Source: an uncultured Flavobacteriaceae bacterium (GTDB lineage: Bacteria; Bacteroidota; Bacteroidia; Flavobacteriales; Flavobacteriaceae). From it: a stretch of 64,000 nt of DNA. Under the pieces are notes generated by a model. It saw only the letters and a list, made by a program, of their open reading frames with translations. It ran no database searches and was not told the origin of the DNA. A program made the position numbers and the translations under genes. The stretch covers positions 522,879 through 586,878 of the forward strand of contig CANLRK010000001.1 in assembly GCA_947493535.1 (NCBI GenBank), in the 5' to 3' direction. Below, piece after piece: positions 51,470 to 59,140 of this stretch. Position 1 is the stretch's first letter. Each line of letters opens with the position of its first letter.

Positions 51470-51847
51470 TTAATCTAAATTTACAGAAACTGAATAGTTT
51501 GATAGGTCACTAGTAGCACTTATATCTATTCTGTATTCATCAATATCCTCTAGCATAACTTGATTTATTATAGATGTTCCAGAAGTATTTTGAATAGTAA
51601 CATTTATACTACTATTAGCATTGTCATTAGATATGATATAGTAACTACTTAAACTCCCTACTTCTACTTGATTAAGTGTTATAGTTTGGTCTGTTGTTTC
51701 AACTTTAATAACATCAATCATATCATTGCCAGTATTCTCAATTCGTATCTTCATTTCGGGTTCTAAAACTTGGTCATCATCAGATTGAGGACAAGCCATA
51801 AATAAAAAAGATGCTAATAGTATAAAAGTGATTTTAAGTATTCTCAT
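51470..51847 (-). CDS. Small lipoprotein, function unknown
   Basis: 125 residues. Lipobox ending at Cys19 (FLFMACPQS) followed by an acidic linker SDDDQ, the lipoprotein export type signal often seen in Bacteroidota. The mature domain is an all-beta, Ig-like fold with many Thr, Ser, Ile and Asn. No family recognised. Promoter-like TATATTCG box at 51867-51874, 19 nt before the start. Confidence 0.78.
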   Translation of the reverse strand: MRILKITFILLASFLFMACPQSDDDQVLEPEMKIRIENTGNDMIDVIKVETTDQTITLNQVEVGSLSSYYIISNDNANSSINVTIQNTSGTSIINQVMLEDIDEYRIDISATSDLSNYSVSVNLD

Positions 51848-51860
51848 TTGCTTGGATTTA

Positions 51861-51972
51861 TTACCTCGAATATACGATTTATTTTGTAATTTTTGTTAAG
51901 CCTCTGTTGGAGAGGGGATGTTAGTTTGAAAGGTGGGTAAGGGATACAGTCCACTTTTTTGGGTGAGCTGGT
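51861..51972 (-). repeat. Dispersed intergenic repeat, copy 5, with promoter box
   Basis: CGAATATACGATT, TTTATTTTGTAATTTTT, TTAAGCCTCTGTTGGAGAGG, GGGATGTT, AGGTGGG, CAGTCCACTTTTTTGGGTGA: closest to copy 4. Confidence 0.65.
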
Positions 51973-51974
51973 TA

Positions 51975-52709
51975 TTAATGAACACCAATGCCGTCAAAGT
52001 AAATTTCTGTTATGACAGTATCATCATATTTATTCCCTTTGTAAATTTCTAATATCTCAAACTTTAATATGATATCAGTTTTACCATCAGAATTAGGAAT
52101 GAAACCATCAAATTTAAATCTCTGGTCTGTTTTACTGTCTTCAAGGTTAAGAATAGCATAATCAGAGCCATTTACATATACTTTAAGACGTTTAACTCTA
52201 TTATTGTTGCTCCAAGCTTTATTGCTTTTAAGATAACCATTAGAAACGATTATGTGAGTTACTTTAGGGCTTTTATTTTTAAAGTGATATTCAAGATATT
52301 CACCTATACCAGAACCATTTACTCCTTCTGCCCAAGCAGTTTTATAGTTGAGGTCATTAGCAGATTCTACTGAATAAGAAATATTACCATTAGATTTAAG
52401 CTCAGAAGAAGCATCGGCTTTATAGTTTCCTCCTCCGCAATACCAACTACAACCACTACCAATAATACTCCATATACTCTCAGTGGTCTCATCAAACTCT
52501 TCAAATAATTTTTGTAATTCAGAATCTTCTTTGTTATTCAAATTTTGTTTATCCAAAAGTTCATGGAATCGTTTCAATTTTCTTTCTGTCTTTTTACTTA
52601 AATCTGGTTGAAATACTATTTCTGGTTGAATTTCTTTTATTGGTGATTGACCAAATGATAGCGAAATTATAGTAAGGAATAGAAAAAAAAGTGCTTTTGT
52701 ATATTTCAT
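51975..52709 (-). CDS. Exported protein with NADase-type glycan-binding (discoidin-like) domain
   Basis: 244 residues from MKYTKALFFLFLTII; five codons of the longer frame lie in the promoter box and are excluded. Signal peptide, then a helical, charged stretch (about 30-75), a cysteine pair in GSGCSWYCGGG, and a C-terminal domain (about 95-244) with the pattern SVESANDLNYKTAWAEGV, GIGEYLEYHF, NGYLKSNKAW, NNRVKRLKVYVNG and TVITEIYFDGIGVH. This matches the NADase-type glycan-binding domain family, a discoidin-like fold thought to bind surface glycans; no NADase catalytic domain is present. Confidence 0.82.
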   Translation of the reverse strand: MKYTKALFFLFLTIISLSFGQSPIKEIQPEIVFQPDLSKKTERKLKRFHELLDKQNLNNKEDSELQKLFEEFDETTESIWSIIGSGCSWYCGGGNYKADASSELKSNGNISYSVESANDLNYKTAWAEGVNGSGIGEYLEYHFKNKSPKVTHIIVSNGYLKSNKAWSNNNRVKRLKVYVNGSDYAILNLEDSKTDQRFKFDGFIPNSDGKTDIILKFEILEIYKGNKYDDTVITEIYFDGIGVH

Positions 52710-52812
52710 ACCCTGAATATACAAATAATATATTTTGTAGGAGTTCTTCCATTTTTTAAAGACTCTGATATTACGGTGTTGTGTTTTAAGCCAAAGGAGT
52801 AGTCGAGGTGCA
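52710..52812 (-). repeat. Dispersed intergenic repeat, copy 6 (divergent), with promoter box
   Basis: TGAATATA (TATATTCA on the minus strand, 52714-52721) 4 nt before the gene start; then TATTTTGTAGGAGTTCTTCC, which recalls TATAGGACTTCTTCC of copy 1, and TTTTAAGCCAAAGGAG. Confidence 0.45.
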
Positions 52813-53022
52813 AACTATAATTGCTGAAAATTAGCAATTAAATTGTTCGATATGAGAATTTTCTCGTTACAAAACACTACGCACTTGTTTTTTCAGGTTT
52901 TTTGTTAAATGAAGGTATGGTTAATGGATACTTCATAGATAAGCTATAGTAAAGTCATGTCAAAGCTATGTATAGTTCATCAAAAGTAATCAAAAGTTAA
53001 ACGGAAAATGATAACAAAAACA

Positions 53023-53220
53023 ATCCCCTACTATAGGCTATTAGTATATGGCTGTTTCCAAATCCATAAATCCATATAGGGGATACCGCTGGTTAATTTA
53101 CTTGCGGTGTAAACATCCTACTATAGGTTTGTTATAATTCATAGGCGTTTCCGAGCCCTATAACCGTATAGAATGTTTTTTATGTTTAGAGCAATACAGA
53201 ATAGTATTGCTTTATTTTTG
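53023..53220 (+). ncRNA. Candidate structured RNA: two similar hairpin units and a terminator
   Basis: Unit A (53023-53084): outer stem ATCCCCTA / TAGGGGAT, inner stem 53037-53052. Unit B (53112-53177): outer stem ACATCCTA / TAGAATGT with one mismatch, inner stem 53127-53146. Both contain CCTACTATAGG at the same place, GTTTCC after the inner stem, then a pyrimidine-rich strand with CC-TA(A)-CC and GTATAG or ATATAG. A third hairpin ACCGC / GCGGT (53085-53108) separates them. A terminator-like hairpin AGCAATAC / GTATTGCT plus a T-rich tract lies at 53190-53220. No known family is matched. Upstream (52813-53022) and downstream (53221-53476) I see nothing else. Confidence 0.5.
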
Positions 53221-53476
53221 TGGGGATAAAAATACTATATTCAAAACGAATAGTTGTTAAAAATAAATTAAAAAATTAACATAAACAATAATAATATGTT
53301 TGTTTTTAGTAGTTTATGTCGTTATGTATTAAAATAAAATAAGATTTTGCAAGCAATTCTAAATATTATGTAGGTTTTAATAGCATGTGTTTTTGTAATT
53401 ATTTGATTATTAGTGATTTTAATATTTAAAAATATAAATTAATGCACACTCATTCATTCAGATAATCATATTAAAT

Positions 53477-53484
53477 TAACTTTG
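53477..53484 (+). promoter_or_regulatory. Candidate -7 box for ade
   Basis: TAACTTTG fits TAnnTTTG, 21 nt before the ade start codon. Confidence 0.5.
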
Positions 53485-53505
53485 TATAAGTAATATAAAA
53501 TAAAC

Positions 53506-55134
53506 ATGAGCAAGCAAACAGTTTCAGGGAATATAGTAGACGTAGTACATAAGCGAATTTATAAAGGAACGTTACATATTGAAGAAGGTAAAATTGTAAA
53601 TATTATTGAGCATGAAGTAGCCGAAACTCAATATATTATTCCGGGTTTTATTGATGCTCATGTTCATGTAGAAAGCTCCATGTTAATCCCTACGGAGTTT
53701 GCACGTATGGCGGTATGTCACGGAACAGTCGCTACCATTTCTGATCCGCATGAAATAGGAAATGTGTTAGGGGTAAAAGGAGTACAATATATGATAGCTA
53801 ATGGAAATAAAACACCATTTAAATTTCACTTTGGCGCACCTTCATGTGTGCCTGCCACTACGTTTGAAACAGCAGGAGCAGAAATTACAGTAGATGATGT
53901 AACTAGTTTATTAGCAAACCCCGAAATACATTATTTAACAGAAATGATGAATTTTCCTGGAGTTTTATTTAACGATTCTGAGGTGCTTGCAAAAATAGCA
54001 GCTGCTAAAAAAGCAGGTAAACCTATTGATGGTCACGCGCCTGGGTTAAGGGGGGAGCAGGCTAAAAAATATATTGAAGCAGGAATTACCACAGATCATG
54101 AATGCTTTACCAAAGAAGAAGCGCTAGATAAACTAAAGTATGGTATGAAGATTATGATACGTGAAGGAAGCGCAGCTAAAAACTTTGACGCGCTAATTTC
54201 ACTGTTAGATGAGTACCCAGATAAGATAATGTTCTGTTCAGATGACAAACATCCTAACGATTTGGTTGTTGGACATATCAATACTTTAGCTAAAAGAGCC
54301 GTAGCTAAAGGCTGTAATATCATGAATGTGCTTAGAGCGTGTTCTTTCAACGTAGTTAAACATTATAATATGGATGTTGGTTTGTTGCAAGTAAATGATT
54401 CGGCAGACTTTTGTGTGGTAACCGATTTAAAAGATTTTCAGGTAACACAAACCTTTATTGACGGAAGTTTGGTAGCCAAAAATAATAACACTTTATTACC
54501 TACAGTTAATGAACTTGAAGTAAACAACTTTAATTGTTCACCAATTAAAGTAGCTCAAATTAAATGTTTAGCTACAGCAGAAATGGTTAAAGTTATAGAG
54601 GTAGAAGATGGGCAACTAATAACTAAAAAAAGCATGGCTAATCTTAAAGCTGTAAATGGGGTTTTAGAAAGCGATGTAGACCAAGATGTCTTAAAGATAG
54701 TAGTTGTTAACAGATATCATGACGCGCCTCCTGCAGTGGCTTTTGTGAAAAACTTTGGGTTGAAATCAGGAGCATTAGCTTCTTGTGTAGCACACGATAG
54801 CCACAATATTATTGCAGTAGGAGTTACCGATGATGATATTACTACAGCAATTAATTTAGTGATTAAACACAAAGGAGGAGTGTCATTAGCCAACGGTAAG
54901 GAAGCTATGGTGTTACCATTGCCAGTAGCTGGAATTATGACAACTACCAACGGATATGAGGTGGCAACGGCTTATGAAAAACTAGATAAACGTGCTAAGG
55001 AGCTAGGGGTGCAATTAGAAGCGCCGTATATGACTATGTCATTCTGTGCATTGTTAGTAATACCAGAATTGAAATTGAGTGATAAGGGCTTGTTTGACGG
55101 TACTAGTTTTAAGTTTACATCGTTATATGCTTAA
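53506..55134 (+). CDS. ade: Adenine deaminase
   Basis: 542 residues. Deaminates adenine to hypoxanthine for purine salvage. Metallo-dependent hydrolase fold: PGFIDAHVHVESSM (about 46-59), GHAPGLRG with a metal-binding His, and CSDDKHPNDL carrying the catalytic Asp. The adenine deaminase C-terminal domain (about 370-540) has VAHDSHNIIAVG. Normal length. Ends with a 4-bp overlap with the convergent tag gene. Confidence 0.96.
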   Translation: MSKQTVSGNIVDVVHKRIYKGTLHIEEGKIVNIIEHEVAETQYIIPGFIDAHVHVESSMLIPTEFARMAVCHGTVATISDPHEIGNVLGVKGVQYMIANGNKTPFKFHFGAPSCVPATTFETAGAEITVDDVTSLLANPEIHYLTEMMNFPGVLFNDSEVLAKIAAAKKAGKPIDGHAPGLRGEQAKKYIEAGITTDHECFTKEEALDKLKYGMKIMIREGSAAKNFDALISLLDEYPDKIMFCSDDKHPNDLVVGHINTLAKRAVAKGCNIMNVLRACSFNVVKHYNMDVGLLQVNDSADFCVVTDLKDFQVTQTFIDGSLVAKNNNTLLPTVNELEVNNFNCSPIKVAQIKCLATAEMVKVIEVEDGQLITKKSMANLKAVNGVLESDVDQDVLKIVVVNRYHDAPPAVAFVKNFGLKSGALASCVAHDSHNIIAVGVTDDDITTAINLVIKHKGGVSLANGKEAMVLPLPVAGIMTTTNGYEVATAYEKLDKRAKELGVQLEAPYMTMSFCALLVIPELKLSDKGLFDGTSFKFTSLYA

Positions 55135-55700
55135 ATTGATACTTCTTTATGCCTAAAGCAACTTGTAATATGGTCGTTTACCATACCAGTAGCTTGTATA
55201 TGTGCATATACTACGGTAGAGCCTACAAATTTAAAACCACGCTTTTTTAAAGCCTTTGAAATAGTGTCGGAAAGCTCAGTTGTAGCAGGTATATCGCTGA
55301 GCTTTTTGTAGTTATTAACAATAGGCTTTCCATCAGTAAAGCTCCAAATATAATTTGAAAAACTCCCGAATTCTTCCTGTACTTTTATAAACAACTGAGC
55401 ATTCGTTATAGCGGCTTTTATTTTTAATTTATTACGGATTATCCCAGCATTTTGCATGAGCTCCTCAAACTTATCATCATTATAAGTCGCCACTTTTTTA
55501 TAATCGAAAAAATCAAAAGCCGCTCGGAAGTTTTCTCTCTTTTTTAAAATGGTTATCCAACTTAACCCTGCTTGAAAAGTTTCTAATATTAAAAATTCAA
55601 AAAGCTGACGATCGTCGTATACGGGTACGCCCCATTCTAAATCATGATATTTTTGGTAAAGTTCGTTGCCTTCACACCATCCGCATCTAATTTTTTCCAT
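55131..55700 (-). CDS. tag: DNA-3-methyladenine glycosylase I
   Basis: 189 residues. Removes 3-methyladenine from DNA. Zinc-binding residues Cys6 in IRCGWCEG, His19 in YHDLEWG, and the C-terminal His and Cys in VNDHITSCFRH are present; AGLSWITILKKRE and WSFTDGKPI match the helix-hairpin-helix fold of Tag. Single gene, convergent with ade. Confidence 0.96.
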   Translation of the reverse strand: MEKIRCGWCEGNELYQKYHDLEWGVPVYDDRQLFEFLILETFQAGLSWITILKKRENFRAAFDFFDYKKVATYNDDKFEELMQNAGIIRNKLKIKAAITNAQLFIKVQEEFGSFSNYIWSFTDGKPIVNNYKKLSDIPATTELSDTISKALKKRGFKFVGSTVVYAHIQATGMVNDHITSCFRHKEVSI

Positions 55701-55831
55701 AGATTTTTGTTAACTGATAAAAATCAGCGTTTATAAACTTAATAGCTAGTATCTTTGAGTTAAAGATACAAAAGTAAGGGGATACAATTTCTTTCGTCCA
55801 AAAAGAAGTTATATATAAAATAGGATTAGGC

Positions 55832-56392
55832 ATGATGACATATAAAAACTACAGAGCACTTATGGAGGCCTTGGTAGCGGAAGGAAAATCTACTGGGCCA
55901 GAACAAACCGAAGAACGTATAGATTTCACCTTTTTAAATAATAAACGTATGCAACGCTTAGATAAAAAAGGAGTGGTTTCTGAGGAGTATGTAGCAAAAA
56001 TTAAAAGCTATAAGAAACCTGTGGAGTGGATTGTTTTAGCGGAAAGCTGGTGTGGTGATGCTGCTCAAGTATTGCCTTATATTAACAAAGTAGCCGATTT
56101 AAATGAAAATATAGATTTAAAAATTGCCTTACGGGATGAGAATTTAGAGTTGATGGACCAGCACTTAACTAATGGTGGTAGAGCCATACCTAAACTAATT
56201 ATGGTAGATAAGGAAACGAAAGAAGTGCTTAAAACTTTTGGGCCTAGACCAAGTGAAGCAACAAAAATGGTGCAGGAATACAAACATAAATACGGAATGC
56301 TGACTCCAGAGTTTAAAAAGGATTTACAGCTTTGGTATACCAAAGATAAAGGAAAAAATGCTGTAGCCGATTTAGTTGACTTACTCTCCTAA
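55832..56392 (+). CDS. Thioredoxin family protein with a WCGDA-Q motif
   Basis: 186 residues (or 185 from the second Met). Thioredoxin fold from about residue 65: IVLAESWCGDAAQVLPYINKVA has one cysteine where thioredoxins have Cys-x2-Cys, and GRAIPKLIM has the cis-proline. No signal peptide. This single-cysteine type is common in Bacteroidota and Bacilli (thioredoxin_9-like), perhaps a bacillithiol-like or thiol-protection protein. Its 3' end overlaps the convergent truB gene by 12 bp. Confidence 0.88.
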   Translation: MMTYKNYRALMEALVAEGKSTGPEQTEERIDFTFLNNKRMQRLDKKGVVSEEYVAKIKSYKKPVEWIVLAESWCGDAAQVLPYINKVADLNENIDLKIALRDENLELMDQHLTNGGRAIPKLIMVDKETKEVLKTFGPRPSEATKMVQEYKHKYGMLTPEFKKDLQLWYTKDKGKNAVADLVDLLS

Positions 56393-57073
56393 ATATTGTT
56401 TTTCAAAAGCAATAGGGCAAATAGCGTTGGCGGCAGAAAAGTCGCCAATTTTTGTTCGACGTAGTTTTGATAAGTGCGCACCCGAATGTAATGCCTTTCC
56501 AAAATCATGGGCCAATGATCGGATGTATGTGCCTTTACTGCAAACCACTCTAAATTCAAGTTTAGGGAAATCTATTTTAGTAATCTCAAATTCGTCAATA
56601 GTTATTTGTCTAGGCTCAATAACCACCTCTTGTTCTTTACGTGCATATTCGTACAAGCGTTTCCCGTCTTTTTTTATGGCAGAAAATACTGGTGGATATT
56701 GCTCAATAGTCCCAATAAATTGTTGGGTGGTTTTATGCACTAACTCTTCGCTAATATGATCTATAGGGTAAGTTTCATTAACCTCAGTTTCTAGGTCGTA
56801 TGATGGTGTGGTACCACCTAAAGTAATTTCGCCTGTATACTCTTTAATTTGCCCTTGAAACTCTTGCAGACGTTTGGTAAATTTTCCGGTACAAATTACT
56901 AACAATCCTGTAGCTAACGGATCTAAAGTACCAGCATGCCCCACTTTTATTTTTTTAATATTAAACGCTTTTTTTATTACCCAACGCACTTTGTTTACCG
57001 CTTGAAAAGAGCTCCATGTAAGTGGTTTATCAATTAAAAGTATTTGTCCAGATTTAAAATCTTCAGCAGTCAT
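56381..57073 (-). CDS. truB: tRNA pseudouridine(55) synthase TruB
   Basis: 230 residues from MTAEDFKSGQILLIDKP; an 18-codon extension overlaps uppP and is unlikely. Motifs: GQILLIDKPLTWSSF, catalytic Asp in VGHAGTLDPLATGLL, and SKGTYIRSLAHDFG. Makes the T-loop pseudouridine. Lacks a long C-terminal PUA domain, as usual in this phylum. Last gene of the ftsX-DUF3098-uppP-truB operon, 5 nt after uppP. Confidence 0.96.
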   Translation of the reverse strand: MTAEDFKSGQILLIDKPLTWSSFQAVNKVRWVIKKAFNIKKIKVGHAGTLDPLATGLLVICTGKFTKRLQEFQGQIKEYTGEITLGGTTPSYDLETEVNETYPIDHISEELVHKTTQQFIGTIEQYPPVFSAIKKDGKRLYEYARKEQEVVIEPRQITIDEFEITKIDFPKLEFRVVCSKGTYIRSLAHDFGKALHSGAHLSKLRRTKIGDFSAANAICPIAFEKQYLGE

Positions 57074-57078
57074 AAGAG

Positions 57079-57873
57079 TTAATTTAATAGCGTGTATCCA
57101 ATAGCAATAAGTCCTACAATAAAGCAATAAATAGCAAAGTAGGAGAGCTTACTTTTTTTTACTAGGGCAATCATCCAAGTACACGCAAAAAGACCTGAAA
57201 CAAAAGCAGCTATGAAGCCTACGGAAAGCGGTATAATTTGTTGGCTTTCAAAAGATAAATCGCCGCTTAAAATATCCTTAGCAATTTTTCCAAAAATTAA
57301 AGGAACTACCATTAAAAAAGAAAAACGCGCCGCTTTAGTTTTATCTACACCTAACAAAACTGAGGTTGATATTGTAGCTCCTGAGCGTGAGATACCCGGA
57401 AGCATAGCTATTGCCTGTGAAACACCAATGATAATAGCATTAGGGACAGATACTTTTTTACTGGTGTTTTTTGCCTTGTCAGCTAAAAATAATAAGGCTC
57501 CAGTTAAAATAAGCATGCAGCCAACAAGTATGATGTTTCCACCAAAAAGTTGTTCTAATTGTTGTTCAAAAAATAATCCTACTACTACTGCAGGAAGCAT
57601 AGAAACACCTATTTTAAAAGCGAATTGTGTTTCTTCATTCCATTTGAATTGGAATAACCCTGTTAGTAAATCAACAATATCTTTTCTAAAAATAACCACA
57701 GTACTTAAGGCGGTTGCAAAGTGAAGCACAACAGTAAACAACAGGCTTTCTTCACCCACAGAGGTGTCTCCTAAAATAGCTTTACCAAGTTCTAAATGCC
57801 CTGAGGAAGAAACGGGTAAGAATTCTGTTAATCCTTGAATAATACCAAGAATAATAGCTTTGATAATTTCCAT
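57079..57873 (-). CDS. uppP: Undecaprenyl-diphosphatase
   Basis: 264 residues, seven to eight membrane helices. BacA-type phosphatase that recycles the undecaprenyl carrier for cell wall synthesis. Catalytic segments: QGLTEFLPVSSSGHL (14-28) with the Glu and Ser, and the second loop PGISRSGATIS (about 159-169). Directly follows the DUF3098 gene with no spacer. Confidence 0.96.
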   Translation of the reverse strand: MEIIKAIILGIIQGLTEFLPVSSSGHLELGKAILGDTSVGEESLLFTVVLHFATALSTVVIFRKDIVDLLTGLFQFKWNEETQFAFKIGVSMLPAVVVGLFFEQQLEQLFGGNIILVGCMLILTGALLFLADKAKNTSKKVSVPNAIIIGVSQAIAMLPGISRSGATISTSVLLGVDKTKAARFSFLMVVPLIFGKIAKDILSGDLSFESQQIIPLSVGFIAAFVSGLFACTWMIALVKKSKLSYFAIYCFIVGLIAIGYTLLN

Positions 57874-58116
57874 TTAATCCTCTTTCTTTTGAGTAAAAAG
57901 AATAGCATAAATTTGTATACCAAAACCAATTAGTACAAGTGTTGGTGCTAAGCGAATACGTTGGAAATTATAAATATCTGGGTTAAATACATTAGGGTCG
58001 TCACTACCTCCTCCCGACATCAATATAAAACCTATCGCAATAATTGCTAATCCAATAAACATCAGTTTGTAATTGGCTTTTTTAAAAATGAAATCGGGTT
58101 TTTGATTCTTACTCAT
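57874..58116 (-). CDS. DUF3098 small membrane protein
   Basis: 80 residues, two membrane helices (about 13-33 and 54-75) joined by a Gly/Asp/Asn-rich loop (GGGSDDPNVFNPDIY). Matches the DUF3098 family, found almost only between ftsX and uppP in Bacteroidota. A cell envelope or division role is inferred from this conserved placement. Confidence 0.92.
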   Translation of the reverse strand: MSKNQKPDFIFKKANYKLMFIGLAIIAIGFILMSGGGSDDPNVFNPDIYNFQRIRLAPTLVLIGFGIQIYAILFTQKKED

Positions 58117-58139
58117 AATATATCGTATTAAGGTATTAA

Positions 58140-59018
58140 CTAGTAATACAAATCTTCAGTTTTTAAGTTTAGGAAGCGTTGGGTTGCGAAAAAAGTACTT
58201 ATCCATGTAATTAGAATTCCTAAAAGCATAACACTTACACATAGCGCCCCAATTATAGCAGGGCTTTCTAGTAATTGTAGTTCAGGTAAATTTTTATCTA
58301 AGTGATAGCTTACGGCAATTAGGCCAATTACGGCAATTATGGAACCGATAATTCCTAAGCGGATACTACGCCATATAAAAGGTTTACGAATAAAGCGTTT
58401 TGTAGCACCTACCATTTGCATTGTTTTAATAATAAATCGTTTAGAATATACTGCTAAACGTATAGAACTATTAATTAAAAGCATAGCGATAAAGGCGAAA
58501 ATTGCACTAATAACAATTAGCCAAAAACTGATTTTCTTTACATTTTTGTTCATTAAAGATACCAGGTCTATATCATAACGTACTTCATCTACATAACTCT
58601 TTTTAAGCAGGTCGGTTTTAATTTCTTCTAACTGATTTAAAGTAACATACTCACTATTTAAAAATACATCGATAGAATTTTGAAACGGATTGTAACCAAT
58701 AAAATCCATGAAATCTTCGCCGTTTTCTTCCTGAGCAATAGTAGCAGCTTCTTCTTTAGAAATAAATCGTGTTGATTTTGTATAATCGGCTAGCTTCAAA
58801 CTTTTTTGTAATTGTGCTATTTCAACCTCTTTTACATTTTCTTTTAAATCGATCGATAAAGCAATTTGTTCTTTGAAGTGTTTTTCAACTTTTGAAGCAT
58901 TAATCACTAATAAACCTAAAACACCAAGTAAAAACAATACTAAAGTGATACTTAAAACAACAGAAAAGTAAGATGAAATTAATCGTCTTTTTTGATATTT
59001 TTCAAAGGATGTACTCAT
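58140..59018 (-). CDS. ftsX: Cell division protein FtsX
   Basis: 292 residues. N-terminal cytosolic tail and helix (about 16-40), periplasmic domain (about 45-160), then three helices in an FtsX domain (about 165-285). Works with the FtsE ATPase to activate peptidoglycan hydrolases at the septum; ftsE is not here. First gene of an operon with DUF3098, uppP and truB. Confidence 0.95.
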   Translation of the reverse strand: MSTSFEKYQKRRLISSYFSVVLSITLVLFLLGVLGLLVINASKVEKHFKEQIALSIDLKENVKEVEIAQLQKSLKLADYTKSTRFISKEEAATIAQEENGEDFMDFIGYNPFQNSIDVFLNSEYVTLNQLEEIKTDLLKKSYVDEVRYDIDLVSLMNKNVKKISFWLIVISAIFAFIAMLLINSSIRLAVYSKRFIIKTMQMVGATKRFIRKPFIWRSIRLGIIGSIIAVIGLIAVSYHLDKNLPELQLLESPAIIGALCVSVMLLGILITWISTFFATQRFLNLKTEDLYY

Positions 59019-59088
59019 GAAAATTGATTCAATTAGAGGGGTAAAAATACTAAAAGTATAATGAACTTGTAATTAAATTAACTAAACT

Positions 59089-59118
59089 TTTGTCTTTTGT
59101 GCATTAACCGTAAATTTG
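59089..59118 (+). promoter_or_regulatory. Promoter for leuS
   Basis: TTTG at 59089-59092, 18-bp spacer, TAAATTTG at 59111-59118; start codon 22 nt further. Good match to the Bacteroidota consensus. Confidence 0.75.
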
Positions 59119-59140
59119 CAAGCATCGTAAAGACAATAAA

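Noticed and set aside
53023..53177. Known purine riboswitch upstream of adenine deaminase
   Set aside because: Some words resemble the purine aptamer (TATAGG, TATATGG, GTTTCC, CCATAAA), but there is no third stem, the loop-loop contacts are lacking and GTTTCTACC is not preserved. Only a candidate unknown structure is reported.
52813..53505. CRISPR array in the gene-free region before ade
   Set aside because: Only two similar units with different spacing elements and internal pairing; no regular direct repeats and no cas genes.
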